A stretch of DNA of 64,000 nucleotides from Acinetobacter amyesii (GCF_002018365.1 NZ_MVKX01000001.1:547178-611177), one strand, 5' to 3'. Numbered from the stretch's first letter, positions 45,238-55,738 are shown. Made by a program: numbers and translations. The notes: generated from the letters alone by a model not told the origin.

Positions 45238-47931
45238 GTGAGTACTCGTTTTATGACATCAGCTGAAATTCGCGAAGCTTTTTTAAGCTACTTTGAATCG
45301 CAAGGGCATACACGTGTCGCGTCGAGTTCTCTGGTACCTGCCAACGACCCAACACTATTGTTCACAAATGCTGGTATGAACCAGTTTAAAGACTGCTTCC
45401 TTGGTCTTGAAAAACGTGACTACGTTCGTGCAACTTCTTCACAAAAATGTGTCCGTGCTGGCGGTAAACACAACGACTTAGACAACGTTGGTTATACAGC
45501 GCGTCACCACACGTTCTTTGAAATGTTGGGTAACTTCTCATTTGGTGACTACTTCAAACGTGATGCCATCACATTTGCTTGGGATTTCTTAACCAATGAA
45601 AAATGGTTAGGTCTGCCAAAAGATAAACTATATGCCACTGTTTACCATACAGATGACGAAGCATTTGATATCTGGAACAAAGAAATTGGTCTAGACGCTT
45701 CACGTATTATCCGTATTGGCGACAACAAAGGCGAAAAATACGCTTCAGATAACTTCTGGGCAATGGGTGATACAGGTCCTTGCGGTCCATGTTCTGAAAT
45801 CTTCTTTGACCATGGCGACCACATTTGGGGCGGCTTGCCGGGCACGCCTGAAGAAGATGGTGACCGTTTCATCGAAATTTGGAACAACGTATTCATGCAG
45901 TTCAACCGTACTGCTGATGGTGTTCTGCATGCCCTTCCTGCACCTTCTGTAGATACAGGTATGGGCCTTGAGCGTATTTCTGCAGTTTTACAGCATGTAA
46001 ACTCAAACTACGAAATCGACCTATTCCAAAACTTACTTAAAGCTGCTGCAGAAATCATTGGTTTAGATACCGCTGAACTTGAAGAAAAAGCGCAAGCAGA
46101 AAACAAACCAGTTGAATACCCTGCTTCACTTAAAGTTGTGGCTGACCATGCACGTTCTTGCTGCTTCTTGATTGCAGACGGTGTGAATCCTTCAAACGAA
46201 GGCCGTGGCTATGTACTTCGCCGTATTATCCGCCGTGCAGTACGTCACGGTAACAAATTGGGTGCAACTGGCTCATTCTTCCACAAAATGCTTCAACCGT
46301 TAATCAATGTGATGGGCGCCGCTTATCCTGAACTTGCTGCACAGCAAGCACGTATTGAAGCTCAGCTTTTAAAAGAAGAAGAACAATTTGCAAAAACTTT
46401 AGAGCAAGGTTTGAAATTGCTTGAAGGTGAATTGGCTCAACTTAAAGGTTCAGTGATTCCGGGCGAAACAGTATTTAAACTTTACGATACTTACGGCTTC
46501 CCGACTGACCTTACAGCAGACATTGCACGTGAACGTGATTTAACCATTGACGAAGCTGGTTTCGAAGTTGAAATGGCAGCTCAGCGTCAACGTGCGCGTG
46601 ATGCTGGTAAATTTGCTGTCGACTACAACTCAATTGTGAAAGTTGAAGGCGAGACTCAATTTGACGGCTATGACGCAACTCAAGGCCAAGGTCAAATTGT
46701 TGCAATCTACAAAGACGGCGAACAAGTTGATGAAGTTTTTGAAGGCGATGAAGCGCTGATCGTTCTGAACCAAACTCCGTTCTATGCAGAAAGTGGCGGT
46801 CAAGTTGGTGATACAGGTATCTTCAAAAACGAAACTGGTATTTTTGAAGTTCAAGACACCAAAAAATCAGGCGGCGCTTTTGTACACCAAGGCATTGTGA
46901 CCATGGGCAACTTAAAAGCGGCTCAAGCAGTTGAAGCGATTGTGAAAGCGGATATCCGTGAAGCAACTTCACGCAACCACTCTGCAACTCACCTGTTGCA
47001 TGCAGCACTGCGCCAAGTTTTAGGTACGCACGTACAGCAAAAAGGTTCATTGGTTGCCAGCGAATTGCTTCGTTTTGACTTTGCCAATGACCAACCTGTT
47101 TCATTTGAACAGCTTCAAGAAATTGAACGCATTGTCAATGCCGAAGTGATTGCCAATACGGCTGTTTCAACTGAACTTTTAGACATCGATGCTGCCAAAG
47201 AAAAAGGCGCAATGATGCTGTTCGGCGAGAAATACGGTGACGAAGTACGTGTACTTTCAATGGGTACAACCAAAGATGAGAAAAACTTCTCTATCGAGCT
47301 TTGTGGTGGTATTCACGTAAAACGCACAGGTGACATCGGCCTATTCAAGATCACTTCTGAAGGTGGTGTTGCTGCTGGCGTACGTCGTATTGAAGCCGTT
47401 ACTGGTACTAAGGCATTTGAAGCTGCGCAAAAAGCTGATCGTGACATTCATGCAATTAACGACTTGCTGAAAGCGCAAAAAGATCAAACTTTAGAAAAAG
47501 TAGAAGCTTTATCTCACACAGCATCTAGCTTGCAAAAGCAAATTGAACAATTAAACCAAAAACTCGCGAGCTTCCAAGCCGCTGAGTTATTGAGTCAAGT
47601 TCAAGAGATTGCTGGCCGCAAAACCTTAATCACCACGGTTCAAGGTGTAGATGCGAAATCACTTCGCAACTTGCACGACGGTGTGAAATCTAAGTTAGAC
47701 AATGCTGTGATCGTGATCGCAGCGGTTGATGCCGACAAAGTGAGCCTGATTGCTTCGGTTGCTAAAGAATACACTGCTGCTGTAAAAGCAGGTGACATCA
47801 TCAAACACCTTGGTCAAGAACTTGGCGGCAAAGGTGGTGGTAAACCTGATATGGCTCAAGGTGGTGCGCCGTATAGCGACAAACTTGAAGCAGTAATGAC
47901 TGACCTCGTTGCATGGTTAGCTGCAAAATAA
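45238..47931 (+). CDS. alaS: Alanyl-tRNA synthetase
   Basis: Charges tRNA-Ala. About 897 residues, full length. Class II catalytic domain at the N-terminus ([46 protein letters not shown]), then the tRNA-recognition region, the editing domain with zinc-type HxxxH (HSATH, about 581) and CGGIH (about 689), and the C-Ala domain ending [11 protein letters not shown]. The start is taken as GTG 45238 behind AGGAG (ten-base spacer); the ATG at 45253, [10 protein letters not shown], is a widely used alternative. The order alaS-lysC-csrA follows, with structured gaps between. Confidence 0.96.
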   Translation: MSTRFMTSAEIREAFLSYFESQGHTRVASSSLVPANDPTLLFTNAGMNQFKDCFLGLEKRDYVRATSSQKCVRAGGKHNDLDNVGYTARHHTFFEMLGNFSFGDYFKRDAITFAWDFLTNEKWLGLPKDKLYATVYHTDDEAFDIWNKEIGLDASRIIRIGDNKGEKYASDNFWAMGDTGPCGPCSEIFFDHGDHIWGGLPGTPEEDGDRFIEIWNNVFMQFNRTADGVLHALPAPSVDTGMGLERISAVLQHVNSNYEIDLFQNLLKAAAEIIGLDTAELEEKAQAENKPVEYPASLKVVADHARSCCFLIADGVNPSNEGRGYVLRRIIRRAVRHGNKLGATGSFFHKMLQPLINVMGAAYPELAAQQARIEAQLLKEEEQFAKTLEQGLKLLEGELAQLKGSVIPGETVFKLYDTYGFPTDLTADIARERDLTIDEAGFEVEMAAQRQRARDAGKFAVDYNSIVKVEGETQFDGYDATQGQGQIVAIYKDGEQVDEVFEGDEALIVLNQTPFYAESGGQVGDTGIFKNETGIFEVQDTKKSGGAFVHQGIVTMGNLKAAQAVEAIVKADIREATSRNHSATHLLHAALRQVLGTHVQQKGSLVASELLRFDFANDQPVSFEQLQEIERIVNAEVIANTAVSTELLDIDAAKEKGAMMLFGEKYGDEVRVLSMGTTKDEKNFSIELCGGIHVKRTGDIGLFKITSEGGVAAGVRRIEAVTGTKAFEAAQKADRDIHAINDLLKAQKDQTLEKVEALSHTASSLQKQIEQLNQKLASFQAAELLSQVQEIAGRKTLITTVQGVDAKSLRNLHDGVKSKLDNAVIVIAAVDADKVSLIASVAKEYTAAVKAGDIIKHLGQELGGKGGGKPDMAQGGAPYSDKLEAVMTDLVAWLAAK

Positions 47932-47948
47932 GACCAAAAGTCCTATAG

Positions 47949-48180
47949 CTCAAAGTGATTCACCTCCTTTGAGCAAATCAACAGGTTTAAGCAGTGTGTT
48001 TTTTAATGCTGGATCCTGCTTAAACACTGTTGATGCGTGAAAGCGCAAACTCAATCATCATGTTGAAACCAATATTCAACCTCTGACTAAATGATGAAAA
48101 TGGAGTCTAAAAGGCTGGGTTCATGTGAATCCCCTGCAGACACAAAGTATCTATTTGAACTCCTCCTACCTTGGAGTTCA
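47949..48180 (+). promoter_or_regulatory. Hairpin-rich region between alaS and lysC
   Basis: Five inverted repeats in 230 bases: CTCAAAG/CTTTGAG (47949-47973); a 16-pair arm CAACAGGTTTAAGCAG (47979-47994) with its partner at 48016-48032 containing one bulge; GTTGAA/TTCAAC (48062-48080); GGGTTCA/TGAATCCC with one bulge (48117-48133); and TGAACTCC/GGAGTTCA (48156-48180). A further TAAGTC/GACTTA hairpin (48242-48257) sits just before the lysC ribosome-binding site. No stem has a good T-tract. I do not recognise the consensus of the lysine riboswitch. It may be a structured leader of lysC or a small RNA. Confidence 0.6.
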
Positions 48181-48277
48181 TGAGCTACGTGGTATATTAA
48201 AATCGCGCTCAAGTGCGGTCTTAAAATATGTGTAAGTGCTTTAAGTCTTTAGACTTATTTACTTGGTAAGGATAGTT

Positions 48278-49558
48278 ATGGCATTAATCGTTCAAAAATA
48301 TGGCGGTACCTCAATGGGTACTCCAGAGCGCATTTTAAATGTTGCTCGTCGTGTAAAGCGTTGGCATGATCACGGTCACAAAGTTGTGGTTGTTGTATCT
48401 GCAATGAGTGGCGAAACCAATCGTCTACTTGCTTTAGCGAAAGCCATTACCGAAACACCTGATCCACGCGAATTAGACCAAATGGTGTCTACGGGTGAAC
48501 AGGTAACGATTTCTATGTTAGCAATGGCACTTAACTCTATTGGTGTTGAAGCTAAATCACTTACAGGTCGTCAAGTTGGTATTAAAACCGACAGCGCATT
48601 TACCAAGGCGCGTATTGAAGCGATTGATACGGATGTATTGACTTCAAACCTTGACGCTGGACGTGTCATTGTTGTGGCAGGTTTCCAAGGCTTTGATGCT
48701 GAAGGTAACACAACGACTCTAGGTCGTGGTGGTTCTGACACTTCAGGTGTTGCATTGGCTGCTGCACTTAAAGCTGACGAATGCCAGATTTACACAGACG
48801 TTGATGGTGTTTATACCACTGACCCTCGTGTCGCTCCAAAAGCGAAAAAAGTTGATCGTATTTCTTTTGAAGAAATGCTTGAAATGGCATCACTTGGCTC
48901 TAAAGTCCTTCAAATTCGCTCTGTAGAATTTGCAGGTAAATACCAAGTGCCTTTACGCGTATTATCAAGTTTTGATAATGACGATGATGGCGCATTCGAC
49001 GAAAACTTTAAACAAAACGTCGGGACACTAATCACCACTGAAGCGGAAGACAACATGGAACAACCAATCATCTCAGGTATCGCGTTCAACCGTGATGAAG
49101 CTAAATTAACTATTCTTGGTGTACCGGATAAACCGGGTATCGCTTCAAACATCCTTTCACCAATTGGTGATGCCAATGTTGAAGTGGATATGATTATCCA
49201 AAACGTTGAAGAAGACGGTACAACTGATTTCACATTTACAGTTAACCGCGGTGAATTACCAAAAGCGAAAGCCATTCTTGAAGCGACTGCTCAAGAAATT
49301 GGTGCACGTGAAGTTGCAACTCGCGCAGACATCGTTAAAGTATCGATTGTTGGTGTTGGTATGCGTTCACACGCTGGCGTAGCAAGCAAAATGTTTACTG
49401 CTCTTGCAAAAGAAGGCATTAACATTTTGATGATCTCGACTTCTGAAATCAAAATTTCAGTGATTATCGATGAGAAATACTTAGAGCTTGCTGTACGTGC
49501 TCTACACACTGCATTCGGTCTAGACCGTGAAACAGGTGAATCAAGCGCACGTGCTTAA
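48278..49558 (+). CDS. lysC: Aspartate kinase
   Basis: Phosphorylates aspartate, the entry to lysine, threonine and methionine synthesis. Monofunctional enzyme of 426 residues with the kinase motif KYGGTSMG (7-14), the GRGGSDTSGVALAAAL active-site segment, and two C-terminal ACT domains (about 265-420) for feedback inhibition by Lys and Thr, as in Pseudomonas. The start ATG 48278 has AAGGA six bases upstream; five upstream in-frame codons are leader. It lies between alaS and csrA. The diaminopimelate gene dapC is in this window at 16081. Confidence 0.96.
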   Translation: MALIVQKYGGTSMGTPERILNVARRVKRWHDHGHKVVVVVSAMSGETNRLLALAKAITETPDPRELDQMVSTGEQVTISMLAMALNSIGVEAKSLTGRQVGIKTDSAFTKARIEAIDTDVLTSNLDAGRVIVVAGFQGFDAEGNTTTLGRGGSDTSGVALAAALKADECQIYTDVDGVYTTDPRVAPKAKKVDRISFEEMLEMASLGSKVLQIRSVEFAGKYQVPLRVLSSFDNDDDGAFDENFKQNVGTLITTEAEDNMEQPIISGIAFNRDEAKLTILGVPDKPGIASNILSPIGDANVEVDMIIQNVEEDGTTDFTFTVNRGELPKAKAILEATAQEIGAREVATRADIVKVSIVGVGMRSHAGVASKMFTALAKEGINILMISTSEIKISVIIDEKYLELAVRALHTAFGLDRETGESSARA

Positions 49559-49622
49559 TTAACCTTGCTGTGTGTCAAAATTTGTCATTGTTAGACAGAT
49601 TTTGAAAAACATCGTAAAAATT

Positions 49623-49661
49623 CAGAGCCACTATAGTTTTTTTTATAGTGGCTCTGTTATA
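49623..49661 (+). terminator. Terminator hairpin between lysC and csrA
   Basis: Perfect 13-bp stem CAGAGCCACTATA/TATAGTGGCTCTG (49623-49635 and 49644-49656) with a T-rich loop, followed by a weak TTATATT tail. It lies 65 bases after lysC and implies that csrA has its own promoter in 49662-49790. Confidence 0.75.
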
Positions 49662-49807
49662 TTAAACCTGAGGATTTTAAAATTTACTCAGTTTGCGACT
49701 GTCACAATGATTGTTTCAGATGCACTGCTAAATTTTTTTGCTTTTACAAGTTATGAATTTTACATAACAGATCATTTGCAGGTTTTGCATTTTGCAAGGA
49801 GAGAAAC

Positions 49808-50062
49808 ATGCTGATTCTGACTCGTCGTGTCGGAGAAACATTAATGATTGGAGACCAAGTTAGCGTGACTGTACTTGGTGTTAAAGGTAATCAGGTTCGT
49901 ATTGGCGTGAATGCTCCAAAAGAAGTATCTGTTCATCGTGAAGAAATTTACCAACGAATTCAACATGAACGCGCAATGCACGAACATCTCCAAAACATTG
50001 ATCAAGAATATCAGCCATCTTTTGAAGAAACTGATTATTCACAAAACAACTATAATCGCTAA
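49808..50062 (+). CDS. csrA: Carbon storage regulator CsrA
   Basis: Global post-transcriptional regulator that binds GGA motifs in mRNA leaders. The N-terminal 50 residues ([42 protein letters not shown]) are strongly conserved. The protein is 84 residues against 61 in E. coli, with an extra 25-residue acidic, Asn/Gln/Tyr-rich tail as found in Acinetobacter. AGGAG is seven bases before ATG 49808, and the site itself contains a GGA typical of CsrA autocontrol. It ends at a strong terminator. Confidence 0.96.
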   Translation: MLILTRRVGETLMIGDQVSVTVLGVKGNQVRIGVNAPKEVSVHREEIYQRIQHERAMHEHLQNIDQEYQPSFEETDYSQNNYNR

Positions 50063-50082
50063 GATTTAAGTTGTTTAAATGA

Positions 50083-50112
50083 TAAAGCGGCTCATTAGGC
50101 CGCTTTAAATTT
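50083..50112. terminator. Bidirectional intrinsic terminator of csrA and rnhB
   Basis: Stem TAAAGCGGC/GCCGCTTTA (50083-50091 and 50099-50107) with a seven-base loop, between the convergent csrA and rnhB genes. The T-tract is short on both sides. Confidence 0.75.
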
Positions 50113-50154
50113 ATCTAGAACATGCTTTTACTATAGACGTTCAACTAAGCTTTA

Positions 50155-50724
50155 TTACTGCCCTTCTAGAACTTTACGTACGGGGCCAAAACTACGGCGA
50201 TGTTCATCAATCACCCCATACTGCGCAATCGCTTCGAAGTGCGCTTTGGTTGGATAGCCCTTGTGTTTCGCAAAACCATACTGTGGATATTTTGCATCTA
50301 GCTCAACCATTTCGTGGTCTCGAGTCACTTTTGCCAAAATACTCGCAGCCGAAATCTCCGGATGAATCGCATCTCCGCCCACGACTGCATCACAGCTCAT
50401 CGCTAAACCGGTTGGGACTTTATTACCATCGACCAACACGTGTTCTGGCTGTACATTGAGTTTTTCCACTGCACGACGCATTGCAAGTAATGATGCTTGC
50501 AAAATATTGATCTCATCAATTTCTTGTGCAGAACTTTCAGCAATCGCCCAAGCCAAGGCTTTTTCTTGAATCTCAATAAATAACTTTTCACGTTTTTTTT
50601 CAGTGAGTTTTTTAGAATCGTTTAAACCTTCAATCGGGTTATTTGGATCTAAAATGACAGCTGCCGCAACAACCGAACCCACCAATGGACCGCGACCCGC
50701 TTCATCTGCACCAGCAATTTTCAT
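50155..50724 (-). CDS. rnhB: Ribonuclease HII
   Basis: Removes RNA from RNA/DNA hybrids and single ribonucleotides from DNA. It is 189 residues with the active-site motif [12 protein letters not shown] (Asp7, Glu8), DGNKVP and [11 protein letters not shown] (the third and fourth acidic residues). The start ATG 50724 ([11 protein letters not shown]) has GAGAG upstream; a TTG five codons earlier is the alternative. It is monocistronic, convergent with csrA. The usual neighbour lpxB is not seen. Confidence 0.95.
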   Translation of the reverse strand: MKIAGADEAGRGPLVGSVVAAAVILDPNNPIEGLNDSKKLTEKKREKLFIEIQEKALAWAIAESSAQEIDEINILQASLLAMRRAVEKLNVQPEHVLVDGNKVPTGLAMSCDAVVGGDAIHPEISAASILAKVTRDHEMVELDAKYPQYGFAKHKGYPTKAHFEAIAQYGVIDEHRRSFGPVRKVLEGQ

Positions 50725-50737
50725 ATATCTCTCACTC

Positions 50738-50803
50738 AAAATAAAATACGACCCTTAATTTGAATTTGCTGATACTCAGCAATACCAATGTTTGGGTCGT
50801 ATT
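50738..50803 (-). terminator. Nested hairpin terminator of the 4-Cys lipoprotein gene
   Basis: Outer stem AATACGACCC/GGGTCGTATT (50745-50754 and 50794-50803) encloses a second hairpin TTGCTGA/TCAGCAA (50766-50782). On the minus strand, T-rich sequence follows. It lies 15 bases after the lipoprotein stop codon and just upstream of rnhB. Confidence 0.6.
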
Positions 50804-50817
50804 AAATGTTCTAAATC

Positions 50818-51207
50818 TTAGTTTTTAAATGTTTCGATCACGCAAGCATTTAAAGTATTTGTCACGATTTTAGCCGCAAGATTTGCTTGTGAAGTTTTAT
50901 CCATTGCTGCTACAACCAAATCCGTTGCAGTCACGCTAGTTGTCGCTTTCTCGCCTACACATGAACACACTTCAGTTTGTAGTTCAGATTTTTGAGTTTC
51001 TGTTAATAGTTTTGAACCTGTTTTCCAGTAGCTGTTGTTATTTAGCTCAGTCACGCATTTCGCTTGAACACCCACTTTAACAGCCATCATTGCCAAGCTA
51101 TTTGCTGAAGTTGTACCTGTAGATGTACTTGTACCAGTTGTACCAGTCGCAGCACATGCAGAAAGAACAAGCGCTAATGGCGCTAGAACAGCAACTAATT
51201 TTTTCAC
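50818..51207 (-). CDS. Putative lipoprotein with four conserved cysteines (copy 1)
   Basis: A 129-residue secreted protein with a signal peptide and lipobox (LVLSAC), a Thr/Ser/Gly-rich linker, and a domain of about 85 residues with the pattern AKCVTELN...YWK...VCSCV...ATDLVVAAM...NACV. GTG 51207 is the start because AAAGGAA lies eight bases upstream and the signal peptide begins there. The protein at 52030-52404 has the same domain with all four cysteines. The two flank the cytochrome b561 gene. Two disulphides or metal/haem-related binding are possible, but there is no CXXCH motif. The function is unknown. Confidence 0.8.
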   Translation of the reverse strand: MKKLVAVLAPLALVLSACAATGTTGTSTSTGTTSANSLAMMAVKVGVQAKCVTELNNNSYWKTGSKLLTETQKSELQTEVCSCVGEKATTSVTATDLVVAAMDKTSQANLAAKIVTNTLNACVIETFKN

Positions 51208-51419
51208 GAATATTTCCTTTGTTCTGTTAATTAACGCGCATATTGTGCCCCAAATCACACACCATCCGATATGACTATTTAAAATAAATTCGGTAACTGT
51301 GTAGTTAATCATCAAAGCCTGTGTTGCATATTCACAACACTGTGTCCCGATTTTAAACGACGCATATTTTTGTGGTCTGTATTAGAATCTGCATAAGATT
51401 GGACGCTTAAATAATCAAC

Positions 51420-51977
51420 ATGAGCAATAACACACAATACTACACTCGAACAGCTCAGGTCCTACATTGGCTGATGGCAATCATATTCATCGTGGCATGG
51501 TTAATTGGCTTTTATAGTGGCAATTTTCTCAGTTATGACGTCGATGGCAGCTTTAAAGGACAAGTCATTACCCTCCATAAAAATATTGCTACTACGATTA
51601 TTTTTTTGGTGGTGATACGAATCTTTTGGCGCTATACCCACCCCGCTCCAGATTTACCTGACAACATGTCATCCGGCATGAAAACCTTGGCACATTTGGG
51701 TCATTTAGCACTTTATTTTGTACTACTGGCTTTACCGATTACAGGTTGCTTATTTAGTTGGAGCGCAGGTCACCCGGCCCCTGTCTTGTATTTGTTTGAA
51801 ATACCACGTTTGGTCCAAGATAATCCTGAATTATTAGCCATCGTGAAACCGCTACATATTTGGATTTCTTGGGCAGCAGGCTTGCTCTTAGTGGGTCATA
51901 TTTTGGCAGCACTGAAACATCATTTTATTGATAAAGACCATGTGCTCAAAAGCATGACACGACAACCAAAACCTTAA
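51420..51977 (+). CDS. cybB: Cytochrome b561 family protein
   Basis: Di-haem quinol-oxidising membrane protein of 185 residues with four spans. Candidate haem ligands are His in LHWLMAIIF (span 1), HKNIATTIIF (span 2) and HIWISWAAGLLLVGHILAALKHHF (span 4), typical of the CybB family, which in E. coli oxidises ubiquinol with superoxide. ATG 51420 lies shortly after the divergent 4-Cys lipoprotein start. Its 3' end converges with the second 4-Cys protein. Confidence 0.9.
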   Translation: MSNNTQYYTRTAQVLHWLMAIIFIVAWLIGFYSGNFLSYDVDGSFKGQVITLHKNIATTIIFLVVIRIFWRYTHPAPDLPDNMSSGMKTLAHLGHLALYFVLLALPITGCLFSWSAGHPAPVLYLFEIPRLVQDNPELLAIVKPLHIWISWAAGLLLVGHILAALKHHFIDKDHVLKSMTRQPKP

Positions 51978-51984
51978 TAAAGAC

Positions 51985-52017
51985 AAAATAAAAGCCACAT
52001 CATGTGGCTTTTATTTT
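51985..52017. terminator. Bidirectional terminator
   Basis: AAAATAAAAGCCACAT and its near-perfect complement meet around base 52001, giving a long stem with A/T-runs at both ends, between the convergent cytochrome b561 and second 4-Cys genes. Confidence 0.88.
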
Positions 52018-52029
52018 AAGCATTATCTT

Positions 52030-52404
52030 TTAATTCAGTACTTGCTGAGCACAACCGCGCATACTATTTAAAACCGCTTTAGAAATCAGTTTATTCTTTT
52101 CAGTTTCATTCACTGCAGCAGTCATCAGATCTTTCGCACCGATATCATCCATGGCATGCTCACTCACGCACTGACAAATCGCAGCTTGATTGTCTTTTTT
52201 CTGTTGAGCACTCATAAACAACGCAGCGCCTTTCCAAATTTTAGAAGTATTTAATTCTTGCGAGCATTGATATTCAATCACAGGCTTTAGCATACGCTGA
52301 CTTAAACTTGATTTATCTGCAATAGCAGCGGATGAAATCAATACTGAGGCTAAAAATGTAATCGATGGGGCAAATATAGAGCGATTTGAATGAGAGAAAA
52401 GCAT
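52030..52404 (-). CDS. Secreted four-cysteine protein (copy 2)
   Basis: A 124-residue exported protein with a signal peptide (about 1-29, ending SSAAIA) and the same four-cysteine domain as the lipoprotein at 50818: YQCSQELNTSKIWK, AICQCVSEHA, AKDLMTAAV and RGCAQQ. Unlike copy 1 it has no lipobox, so it should be free in the periplasm. Its ATG at 52404 has no clear ribosome-binding site and lies only about 12 bases after the terminator of the adenine deaminase gene on the same strand, so expression may depend on readthrough or on a promoter inside that gene. The function is unknown. Confidence 0.75.
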   Translation of the reverse strand: MLFSHSNRSIFAPSITFLASVLISSAAIADKSSLSQRMLKPVIEYQCSQELNTSKIWKGAALFMSAQQKKDNQAAICQCVSEHAMDDIGAKDLMTAAVNETEKNKLISKAVLNSMRGCAQQVLN

Positions 52405-52415
52405 GATTTAAACAT

Positions 52416-52442
52416 AAAAAAGGCAGTGAATATTCACTGCCT
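52416..52442 (-). terminator. Intrinsic terminator of the adenine deaminase gene
   Basis: AGGCAGTGA/TCACTGCCT stem (52421-52429 and 52434-52442), followed on the minus strand by a T-run, 19 bases after the stop codon. Confidence 0.85.
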
Positions 52443-52460
52443 GAGATTATACGCTGATTA

Positions 52461-53465
<1,005 letters not shown>

Positions 53466-53475
53466 TTATCCTCAT

Positions 53476-53513
53476 AAAAATAAAAAAGGGTGCAAACTGA
53501 GTTTACACCCTTT
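53476..53513 (-). terminator. Intrinsic terminator of the purine permease gene
   Basis: AAAGGGTG-C-AAAC/GTTT-A-CACCCTTT stem with one mismatch (53485-53497 and 53501-53513), followed on the minus strand by T6 and more T-rich sequence. It lies between the permease and the deaminase. Confidence 0.85.
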
Positions 53514-53528
53514 CGCTATTTGACAGTA

Positions 53529-54851
53529 TTAACCGCCAAATGCAGCAAATTTTAATGCCCAAAGTACAGCAATAATCCAGACCATATACGGTACAGTTTT
53601 CGCCTTACCTGTAAGCAATTTAACTAATGCATAGCTAATGAAGCCCATTGCAATACCGTCTGCAATTGAATACGTAAACGGCATAAATACAATTGTTAAG
53701 AATGCTGGGACTGCTTCAGTAATATCATCCCACTCAATATGAACGATACCTTGAATCATCAACACACCAACAAACAACAATGCTGGCGCAGTTGCAAAAC
53801 CTGGTACAGACTGAGCAAGTGGTGCTAAGAACAATGCCAAAATAAACAATACAGCAACTACAACTGCAGTTAAACCTGTACGACCACCGGCAGCAACACC
53901 TGCTGATGATTCGATATAAGGCGTAGTCGAAGACGTACCCAATGCCGCACCCGCAACAATTGCAGATGAGTCAGCAAATAATGCTTTCTTCAAACGTGGT
54001 AATTTACCGTCTTTTAATAAGCCTGCACGGTGTGATACACCGACCAATGTACCTGTAGAGTCAAATAAATCGACCAAGAAGAATACAAAGATCACGCCAA
54101 TCAAACTTGCGGTGAATAGACCTTCGAAGTTCATTTGCATGAATGTTGGAGCGATTGAAGGAATAGCACCTACAACACCTTTAAATTCGTTGAAGCCCAG
54201 CAGGGTTGAAATTGCAGTAATCACCAAAATACTGATGATGATTGCACCACGTACTTTGAAGTGATGCATAACCACAACCATCAAGAAGCCAAGTAAAGCC
54301 AACAAGACAGACGGCTGTTTTAAATCACCCAGACTGACCAATGTTGCAGGGTTATCAACAATAATGCCGGCATTTTTCAAAGAAACCAGCGCAAGGAATA
54401 AACCAATACCGCCGCCAATCGCCAGTTTAAGCGACATTGGAATCGCATTGACAATCGCTTCACGGATTTTGAACATGCTGATAGCGATAAAAACAAGGCC
54501 AGAGACAAAAACAGCTGCTAAAGCAGTTTGCCATTCCACGCCCATACCCAAACATACAGAATAGGTAAAGTAAGCGTTTAAGCCCATACCGGGTGCTAAG
54601 GCAATTGGATAGTTAGCAACAAGACCCATCACCAAACAGCCAATGGCTGCTGCTAGACAGGTTGCGACAAAAACAGCGCCATGATCCATACCCGTTTCGG
54701 ACAAAATCATTGGATTGACAATAATGATGTAACACATTGTCAAGAAAGTAGTTACACCTGCAATGACTTCTGTTTTGAAACTGGTTTTGTTTTCGCTCAG
54801 TTTAAACAGACGTTCAAGCATGTTCTCGGAAGATGGATTAGGAGTCGTCAT
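53529..54851 (-). CDS. NCS2 family purine-base permease (AzgA type)
   Basis: Membrane symporter of 440 residues with 12-14 spans, AzgA/PbuG subgroup, for adenine, guanine or hypoxanthine. Evidence: FKTEVIAGVTTFLTMCYIIIVNP, YPIALAPGMGLNAYFTY, FFLVDLFDSTGTLVGV and GTSSTTPYIESSAGVAAGGRTG, the substrate-binding helices of this subgroup. The next gene on the strand encodes a probable adenine deaminase. The leader contains a long inverted repeat (54894-54934) that may regulate it. Confidence 0.93.
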   Translation of the reverse strand: MTTPNPSSENMLERLFKLSENKTSFKTEVIAGVTTFLTMCYIIIVNPMILSETGMDHGAVFVATCLAAAIGCLVMGLVANYPIALAPGMGLNAYFTYSVCLGMGVEWQTALAAVFVSGLVFIAISMFKIREAIVNAIPMSLKLAIGGGIGLFLALVSLKNAGIIVDNPATLVSLGDLKQPSVLLALLGFLMVVVMHHFKVRGAIIISILVITAISTLLGFNEFKGVVGAIPSIAPTFMQMNFEGLFTASLIGVIFVFFLVDLFDSTGTLVGVSHRAGLLKDGKLPRLKKALFADSSAIVAGAALGTSSTTPYIESSAGVAAGGRTGLTAVVVAVLFILALFLAPLAQSVPGFATAPALLFVGVLMIQGIVHIEWDDITEAVPAFLTIVFMPFTYSIADGIAMGFISYALVKLLTGKAKTVPYMVWIIAVLWALKFAAFGG

Positions 54852-54879
54852 GACCTAGCCCCTATGAAGTAAACTTTAT

Positions 54880-54939
54880 GCATATAAGCATTCCACAAAA
54901 TTAATCATGTGATGTATTCATCATTAATTTTGTGTATGC
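54880..54939 (-). promoter_or_regulatory. Inverted repeat in the purine permease leader
   Basis: CACAAAATTAAT (54894-54905) and its exact complement (54923-54934) are separated by 17 bases that can pair GATG/CATC internally, with outer GCATA/TATGC pairs. It lies 30-85 bases before the permease start. I cannot match it to the purine-riboswitch consensus. It could be an RNA switch, an anti-terminator or a protein site. From 54940 to 55034 nothing else is seen. Confidence 0.55.
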
Positions 54940-55034
54940 CTAAGCAACGAATATGCCAATTCGGCAGATTGTAGGCTTTAAAAAATCCTATTTTCAACAG
55001 CATACAACACAGTACAAATGTTGAAATTTGCAAA

Positions 55035-55062
55035 CAAAAAAGCTGCATAAACCTATGCAGCT
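55035..55062 (-). terminator. Intrinsic terminator on the minus strand
   Basis: AGCTGCATA/TATGCAGCT stem (55041-55049 and 55054-55062), followed on the minus strand by T6. It may end the transcript of the 47-codon gene at 55312, 250 bases upstream, and insulates the permease. Confidence 0.8.
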
Positions 55063-55311
55063 CCTCTATTTATGTCATTTAATTCGTATTTAATATCAAT
55101 AAATACTGATCAAATTAATTTCGGCAAATTATAACACATTGATTTTTTAATGTTTCCACATTTTCATCGCTTTTCAATTTAGTAAATTTAAGGCATTGTT
55201 TTCTTTATAAAGTTTCAAATTATTATATATAAAAATAAAATATCAAGATTTAGACGAATACTTCAAGACCATGCTTGAGCTCAATGCAAAAGCTGCTAGA
55301 TTGACTTTTTT

Positions 55312-55455
55312 TTAGCGCATATAAGGTGATGCGTTCAAATCATCATTGAACACTTGATTAATTTCTTGCTGTCGCTTTAACTCTGCATTTTTATAAACAC
55401 TAAACCCTAAAAATACAATGCTGAGTATAAAAATTGGTATCAGTATTTTTTTCAT
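55312..55455 (-). CDS. Small membrane protein, 47 aa, unknown
   Basis: A minus-strand frame starting MKKILIPIFILSIVFLGFSV, one hydrophobic span (4-20), followed by a charged 27-residue tail (KNAELKRQQEINQ...SPYMR). The coding pattern (Lys-Lys start, clean span, polar tail) is gene-like, but there is no Shine-Dalgarno sequence. A terminator follows 250 bases later. No family is recognised. The surrounding gap 55063-55738 shows nothing else. Confidence 0.45.
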   Translation of the reverse strand: MKKILIPIFILSIVFLGFSVYKNAELKRQQEINQVFNDDLNASPYMR

Positions 55456-55738
55456 AACAAAATTTTATTCATGTTTAAATATTTGGCTATAATAACAAAA
55501 AACTTAAACAAAAAAGTGACATATTTCACAATTTCATATCTTATTAAGTCATTTAATAAGCTATTTGTTCGATCAATGTTAACTTTGTAATATATTTTAG
55601 ACTGCTAGACAAGATAATCGCTGAATGTTTTTTCGAAACCTTTTCCCCTAAAAGCTTCAAATCATAGATCATTTCACCTACGAAATTTAAAGCACGATCA
55701 ATTTCACAGCCCCACCATTACATCTCGAGTGAAGAAGA

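Noticed and set aside
47932-48277. Lysine riboswitch before lysC
   Set aside because: The region is highly structured, but I could not find the conserved lysine-riboswitch core, so I only report hairpins.
54852-55034. Purine riboswitch before the purine permease
   Set aside because: No three-way-junction consensus or conserved loop pair is visible; only an inverted repeat is supported.
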